A stretch of 31,266 nt of DNA from Fidelibacterota bacterium UBA2986 (GTDB taxonomy: Bacteria > Fidelibacterota > Marinisomatia > Marinisomatales > AB-629-J13): contig DEAI01000030.1 in NCBI GenBank assembly GCA_002346675.1, forward strand, positions 1 to 31,266. The letters are read 5' to 3'. Shown here piece after piece: positions 27,368 to 31,266 of the stretch (its first letter is position 1; the number at the start of each line of letters is the position of its first letter). The notes beneath the pieces are model-generated. The model saw nothing but the letters and a program-made list of their open reading frames with translations, was not told the DNA's origin and searched no databases. The translations under genes were made by a program, and so were the position numbers.

Positions 27368-28097
27368 AAAAATAATTATAGTATTTTTAATATCGGTTGG
27401 ATTAAGTCAGAGCCCTGATTCTTTGTTTATAAAAGGTGTATCTCAAATGGAAAAGGGAAACTATGAGCTGGCGACAATAACATATGAAACAATTTTAAAT
27501 CAGGGTTTTACACATGAAAACCTGTTTTATAACCTTGGAAATGCATACTATAAACTAGGAAATTACGGCAATTCTATCTGGGCATATGAAAAAGCACTTA
27601 AGATAGATCCTCTGGACAAGGATGTGGAGTTTAATCTAGCGCTTGCGAATACTCATGTAAAGGATAGAATAAACACTCCAGAGACCTTTTTCCTATTGAG
27701 ATGGTATCGTGTTTTTAAATCATCGTTTACCTTTTTTCAGTTTTTATCTGTTTCAGCTTTATTGATTCTTTTAGCGGCGTTCAATTATTTTTTGAAAAAG
27801 CAATATAGAGTTGGGCTAAATTGGATACCGCTTCAGATTTGTCTGGTATCATCTCTTATTTTACATGGCATAATATTGGATAAATATTGGGACTCAAAAG
27901 AAATAAATGAAGGGGTTATCATTGATTATGAGGTTCCCGTATTTTCAGGTCCGTTTGTCCGCAATGATGGAGTATTGTTTAAAATTCATGAGGGGATAAA
28001 GGTTTCCATTTCTCATGATCAGGGAGACTGGGTGGAGATATCATTGTTAGATGGTAAAAAAGGGTGGGTAAAAGCTAACCAGTTGAGAGCCTTGTGA
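27360..28097 (+). CDS. batE: BatE, TPR and SH3-domain membrane protein
   Basis: About 245 residues: signal peptide (IIIVFLISVGLSQ), two to three TPRs (residues about 18-95, including FYNLGNAYYKLGNYGNSIWAYEKAL), two membrane helices (about 118-140 and 152-172), and a C-terminal bacterial SH3 domain (GVIIDYEVPVFSGP...GDWVEI...GKKGWVKANQL). This is the BatE domain order. ATG 27360 overlaps the batD stop; a TTG at 27351 would add three residues. Its stop overlaps the GTG of the next gene (GTGA). Confidence 0.87.
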   Translation: MVKKIIIVFLISVGLSQSPDSLFIKGVSQMEKGNYELATITYETILNQGFTHENLFYNLGNAYYKLGNYGNSIWAYEKALKIDPLDKDVEFNLALANTHVKDRINTPETFFLLRWYRVFKSSFTFFQFLSVSALLILLAAFNYFLKKQYRVGLNWIPLQICLVSSLILHGIILDKYWDSKEINEGVIIDYEVPVFSGPFVRNDGVLFKIHEGIKVSISHDQGDWVEISLLDGKKGWVKANQLRAL

Positions 28098-28594
28098 TAG
28101 CCCTAAGATTAATATATTTAGGAATAGATTTGGTCACATCCAAATTATGGAAAGGGACTATTATTTTTGTGGTTATCGTTCCTCTTTTTGGCCAAACAAA
28201 AGAAGAATTTGACCCATCTCGAATAAAAGATATTCCTGTGAAATGGCCACGCATTTATCATTCATTTTTAAAAGAGAGTTCTGCCGTAAATGACACATCA
28301 GTTCTTGATACTTCCATCTCAGAGGTGGACGGCTTTAGGATACAAGTTTTTGCTACCGGTTATTCCCGCTCAGCAGACAGTTTAAAAACTATATTGGAAC
28401 AATTAGGATATAAAGATGTTTACATTGCTTTTGATACTCCTGTATATAAAGTTAGAGTTGGTAACTTTGTATCCCGTAATGAGGCTGAAAAAACGAGAGA
28501 AATTTTGGTCAAACAAAAATTTGATACGGCGTGGATTGTAAGGTCAAAGGTATTTGCGCGAAAATTTCGTTTGATTGAGTCAATGAAACACTGA
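28094..28594 (+). CDS. Exported SPOR-domain protein
   Basis: Residues about 80-155 form a SPOR domain (GFRIQVFATGYSRSADSLK, then YKVRVGNFVSRNEAEKTREIL), which binds denuded glycan strands of peptidoglycan, often at the septum. Ahead of it is a signal peptide ending LFGQ before TKEEF. Two starts are possible: GTG 28094, overlapping the batE stop as GTGA, and TTG 28130, which has AGGA at 28120-28123 and gives a cleaner signal peptide (MVTSKLWKGTIIF). Its placement directly after batE is consistent with a cell-wall-facing partner of the bat complex, but that is an inference. Confidence 0.75.
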   Translation: MIALRLIYLGIDLVTSKLWKGTIIFVVIVPLFGQTKEEFDPSRIKDIPVKWPRIYHSFLKESSAVNDTSVLDTSISEVDGFRIQVFATGYSRSADSLKTILEQLGYKDVYIAFDTPVYKVRVGNFVSRNEAEKTREILVKQKFDTAWIVRSKVFARKFRLIESMKH

Positions 28595-28672
28595 TAAATT
28601 TATCATTCAATTATGCTTTATATTACACCTTATGTATCTGAGATATCACATAAAAAAACAATTACTTTAATT

Positions 28673-28745
<73 letters not shown>

Positions 28746-28782
28746 CTAAAATTTTGATTTTAAAAAAGAGATTAAATTTACT

Positions 28783-29106
28783 GTGAACCAAAACACTAGA
28801 TTGGTTTATTCTACAAACTCTAATATATCAGTAGATGAAAAAAATGTAGAAGATCAAATTGAAAGATCAAAACAAAACCTTAGAATTTGGCTAGAAAAAA
28901 AGCCCGGAGGAAAAAAAGCAACTATAGTTCGTGGATTCTTAGGACCAGAATCGGAATTAAAAAAATTAGAAAAAAAATTGAAATCCCTGTGCCATGTTGG
29001 AGGAACAACCAAGAACAGGGAAATAATGATACAGGGAAACGTAAGGGATAAAGTAATTCAATATTTAATAAAAAATGGATACAATGCAAAACCGAGCGGG
29101 AGCTAA
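28783..29106 (+). CDS. SUI1/eIF1-like translation factor (YciH family)
   Basis: A 107-residue protein. The C-terminal two-thirds carry the SUI1 fold: ATIVRGFLGPESELKKLEKKLK, then CHVGGTTKNREIMIQGNVRDKV and YLIKNGYNAKPSGS. Bacterial YciH proteins are distant relatives of eIF1 and may influence start-codon selection; their role is not firmly settled. The first 30 residues are polar and not conserved in any way I recognise. The start is GTG 28783, 38 bases after tRNA-Ala. It ends 10 bases before the selenoprotein gene. Confidence 0.88.
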   Translation: MNQNTRLVYSTNSNISVDEKNVEDQIERSKQNLRIWLEKKPGGKKATIVRGFLGPESELKKLEKKLKSLCHVGGTTKNREIMIQGNVRDKVIQYLIKNGYNAKPSGS

Positions 29107-29116
29107 CTTTAAATTG

Positions 29117-30271
29117 ATGAAACATATTATAACAAAAAATGGGTCTATATTAACTCTAATTTTAATGGTGTTAGTGTCCTGTGCAGAAAAGAGAGATTTG
29201 AGGGGAACTCTTACTTTTGTTATCTCTTCAAATGTCAGGGCACAGTTTGACCCCTGCGGATGAAAGAAAAATCCCCTTGGCGGTCTGCCAAGGAAATCTA
29301 CATACATCAGTGAAATAAGAGAGCAGGGTAAAGATCCAATAATATTGGATGCAGGTGAGGTATTATTTACATCTCCAGTGGTGTTGGATAACACCCGCTC
29401 TGCAGATGAATATAAAGCTAAAAATATCGTAAAAGGGTATGAGGAAATTGGATGTGATGCAATAAACATCGGTGGATATGACCTTGCGGGAGGGGTAAAA
29501 TTCTTAGAGGAAATAATGGATTCAACAGAGATCCCGTTTATCTCTGCAAATCTTAAGCATAAAACAACTGGAAAGCTGTTTTCTGATCCTTATGTAGTTA
29601 TTGATAGGTATCCATTTAAGGTTGGCATTATTGGCCTAACTAATTTATTGAAAGATGGTAACCAGAAAATTATCATGGATGATATCTATGCAGCGGGTAA
29701 TAAATATATTAAAGAACTTAAGGATAAAGCAGATTTTATTATTATGATGGTCAACGCTGATAAAAATGAGAAAATGGCTATACAGGATAAATTCAGTGAT
29801 GCTGATTATATTATTATGAGCAGGGATATTACCAGAACGAGAAAAGGTCAGCCATTACCCGCGAACGCACCACCTGCATTTTGCCCTGGAAAACAAGGAA
29901 AATATATGGCATTGCTTGAGCTCGAAGTATCAGATATTGATTCACCCTTTGTAGATGAAAGTTATTATAAAAAACAGATCGCTCATTCAGAGCGACGGTT
30001 GGCAAACTACCAAAAGAAGGATCCCGACAGGCCTCTAAAAGAAATTTATGAGGAAAATAAAGCTGTCTACCGCCAAATTGTAAGTATGGAGAACCAGCTA
30101 TATCAAGGAAGATCTATAATCGCAAAGGCAGCAAACAAAATCCGATTTGATCTGATTCCAATGAACAGTAAAATTCAGGATGACCCTGAAATGTTAGCTT
30201 TTGTAGATGGTATATTAGTGAAAGATAAAAAACTCCGTGAAAGCTCTTACACACCTTTATTTAAAAAATGA
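29117..30271 (+). CDS. Selenocysteine lipoprotein, UshA-like (in-frame TGA = Sec49)
   Basis: Read through the TGA at 29261-29263 this is one 384-residue protein. The N-terminus is a lipoprotein signal (SILTLILMVLVSC, lipid Cys C22). Sec sits in DPCG-U-KKNPLGGLPRK, so C47-G48-U49 forms a CxU redox motif. The rest resembles the UshA/5'-nucleotidase metallophosphatase fold (LDAGEVLF, FISANLKHK, VGIIGLTN), but the canonical metal motifs are replaced. I recall a database family called UshA-like (seleno)protein with a DPCGC motif. Alternative start TTG 29114; ATG 29075 would place 14 odd residues ahead of the signal. The stop overlaps the rhodanese gene (ATGA). A TGA-as-stop reading gives two fragments, 29117-29263 and from ATG 29345. 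Confidence 0.87.
29261..29293 (+). promoter_or_regulatory. Bacterial SECIS element (UGA plus hairpin)
   Basis: The TGA at 29261-29263 is followed by 11 bases, then CCTTGGC (29275-29281), loop GGTCT (29282-29286) and GCCAAGG (29287-29293), a perfect 7-bp stem. The E. coli fdhF SECIS has the same 11-base spacing and a GGUCU apical loop, whose G and U contact SelB (recalled, not checked). The stem also encodes LGGLPR of the protein. In the same window, SelB is the expected partner. Confidence 0.9.
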
Positions 30272-30759
30272 TATTTGATACCCCGTTAAAGCAAGGGGGT
30301 TTATTTTTAATTATTTCTATAGTTGTTGGTGCATTATTCAATAGCCTGCGAACCGATTTTAATTCAATTCCCATGATTACCGTAGTAGTTGAGCAAGCTA
30401 CAGGTGAAATGCTTTTGGAAAACCAAAGTGATTCCAACGAAATAAGATCAATAACAACAGATCAAGCGCTATTGCTGTACAATGAGGGTATCCTATTTGT
30501 GGATGCTAGGGATATAGAGGAGTATGAGGAGGGTCATATTCCTGGGGCACTATCATCAGAAGATTTCATGGAACTTACATTTCAAATTGAAGAAGTTCAG
30601 TCAAAATCAGCTCCAATTATCACTTATTGTGGAGGTGGAGAGTGTGCAAAAAGTGAGGACCTTGCCTATGACTTACAGGCAACCGGATATAATCAGATTT
30701 ATATTTACTTAGGTGGTTGGATGGAGTGGGAGAATAAAGGATTTGAAATAGAAAAATGA
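30268..30759 (+). CDS. Membrane-anchored rhodanese-like protein
   Basis: A 163-residue protein with one N-terminal helix (about residues 10-26) and a rhodanese domain facing the periplasm (about 62-160). The domain shows FVDARDIEEYEEGHIPGA and the catalytic Cys C121 in TYCGGGECAKS, with a second Cys at C126. Rhodaneses carry sulfane sulfur (or selenium) as persulfide. The two-Cys loop could instead support dithiol chemistry. It overlaps the selenoprotein gene and the next gene by ATGA, so the three are very likely cotranslated. Confidence 0.88.
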   Translation: MIFDTPLKQGGLFLIISIVVGALFNSLRTDFNSIPMITVVVEQATGEMLLENQSDSNEIRSITTDQALLLYNEGILFVDARDIEEYEEGHIPGALSSEDFMELTFQIEEVQSKSAPIITYCGGGECAKSEDLAYDLQATGYNQIYIYLGGWMEWENKGFEIEK

Positions 30760-31202
30760 AAATTGTACTCCAAAATCCTATCCTGATTTTGATGATTCGC
30801 TTGTTTTTGGGAGGGCTATTCATTTATACAAGCTTAGATAAAATCACAGACCCCCAGTCTTTTTCACGGGACATCGGTAACTATCACATTATCCCTTATG
30901 GATTAGAAAACTCCATGGCGGTCATCTTACCTTGGCTTGAGCTATTAATTGGTCTGGCTCTTATATCAGGTTGTTTGGTTGATGGGGCAGCCCTAGTTTC
31001 AATGAGTTTACTTGTTATATTCATTGTCGCTATTGGTTCAGCTATTTTAAGAGGATATAATATCGAATGCGGATGTGGATTGAAAGAGGGAGAGGTTGTG
31101 GGAACTCAAAAATTATTGGAAAATACTATCTTGTTTTTGTTGGGATTTTTAATTTTAAAACGTGATAAAAAGAAATATGAAATTTTTCCCAATACAGATT
31201 GA
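30756..31202 (+). CDS. MauE/DoxX-family membrane protein with CGCG motif
   Basis: A 148-residue protein with four hydrophobic helices. The first helix and loop (RLFLGGLFIYTSLDKITDP, then F) match the DoxX/MauE start, and the NIECGCGLKEG segment (C105, C107) matches the Cys-containing loop of MauE-type proteins linked to disulfide formation and sulfur oxidation. It starts inside the rhodanese stop. I infer it hands electrons or oxidising equivalents across the membrane to the rhodanese and selenoprotein; the direction is unknown. Confidence 0.85.
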   Translation: MKIVLQNPILILMIRLFLGGLFIYTSLDKITDPQSFSRDIGNYHIIPYGLENSMAVILPWLELLIGLALISGCLVDGAALVSMSLLVIFIVAIGSAILRGYNIECGCGLKEGEVVGTQKLLENTILFLLGFLILKRDKKKYEIFPNTD

Positions 31203-31241
31203 CCTGATACAAAAGACGAATTTAACTTTCCACCCCTTTTT

Positions 31242-31266
31242 GCGAGAGTAGCTCAGTTGGTAGAGC
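31242..31266 (+). tRNA. 5' end of a tRNA, cut by the window edge
   Basis: GCGAGAG, then TA, GCTC, AGTTGGTA and GAGC form an acceptor 5' strand and a complete D-arm, 39 bases after the MauE-like gene. The anticodon is outside the window. The GCG..AGTAGCTCAGTTGGTAGAGC pattern is typical of tRNA-Gly(GCC), but the identity is a guess. Confidence 0.8.

Noticed and set aside
28593..28604. A perfect 12-base palindrome GATAAATTTATC at the end of the SPOR gene.
   Set aside because: It is short, AT-rich and has no loop, so it is expected by chance here; it is not a convincing terminator or operator.
29345..30271. A stand-alone gene starting at ATG 29345.
   Set aside because: The frame continues upstream through the Sec TGA, this ATG (in LDAGEV) lacks a ribosome binding site, and starting there would lose the lipoprotein signal and redox motif.

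Overview
The window is a dense, AT-rich bacterial chromosome segment. Every gene lies on the + strand, genes commonly overlap by 1-20 bases, and no gene-free stretch exceeds about 130 bases. The gene content suggests the FCB superphylum, possibly Candidatus Marinimicrobia/SAR406: a complete batABCDE aerotolerance-type cluster, a PorV/PorQ-like outer-membrane barrel, DUF5683- and DUF4321-like proteins, frequent TTG and GTG starts, and a selenocysteine system. The phylum is my inference from gene content, not a database result.

Layout. Bases 1-2051 hold the classical rpsP(end)-khpA-rimM-trmD-rplS ribosome operon, closed by a hairpin. An MFS transporter follows (2085-3257). Next is a tightly coupled selA-selB-mutS unit (3390-9270), then an outer-membrane barrel-like protein with an EF-hand-like loop (9333-10325). 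A long run of housekeeping genes spans 10387-22466: yicC, gmk, rpoZ, family 4 uracil-DNA glycosylase, dnaB, bifunctional rel/spoT, ruvX/yqgF, lnt, a DUF5683-like protein, truA, an HtrA/DegP protease, psd, pssA and a DUF4321-like membrane protein. Then come tatA, batA-batB-batC-batD-batE and a SPOR-domain protein (22522-28594), tRNA-Ala(GGC), a SUI1/eIF1-like protein, a three-gene redox unit (29117-31202), and the 5' end of another tRNA at the right edge.

The most notable feature is the last unit. Its first gene is split by an in-frame TGA at 29261-29263 in the motif Cys-Gly-TGA. Exactly 11 bases after the TGA is a perfect 7-bp hairpin with the loop GGTCT, a textbook bacterial SECIS. Because selA and selB lie 25 kb upstream in the same window, I read the gene as one selenocysteine-containing lipoprotein with an UshA/5'-nucleotidase-like body that appears to have lost its metal-binding motifs. 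It is followed, with ATGA overlaps, by a membrane-anchored rhodanese and a MauE/DoxX-family membrane protein with a CGCG motif. I infer a cell-envelope thiol/selenol redox or sulfur-transfer module. An annotation that treats TGA only as stop would break this gene and lose its lipoprotein signal and active site.

How the parts connect: SelA makes Sec-tRNA and SelB delivers it to the SECIS. Lnt (also here) would complete lipoprotein maturation, including that of the selenoprotein. Psd and PssA make phosphatidylethanolamine, TatA and HtrA serve the envelope, and Rel, DnaB, RpoZ, MutS, UDG and RuvX handle growth control, replication and repair. selC (tRNA-Sec) and selD are not in the window.
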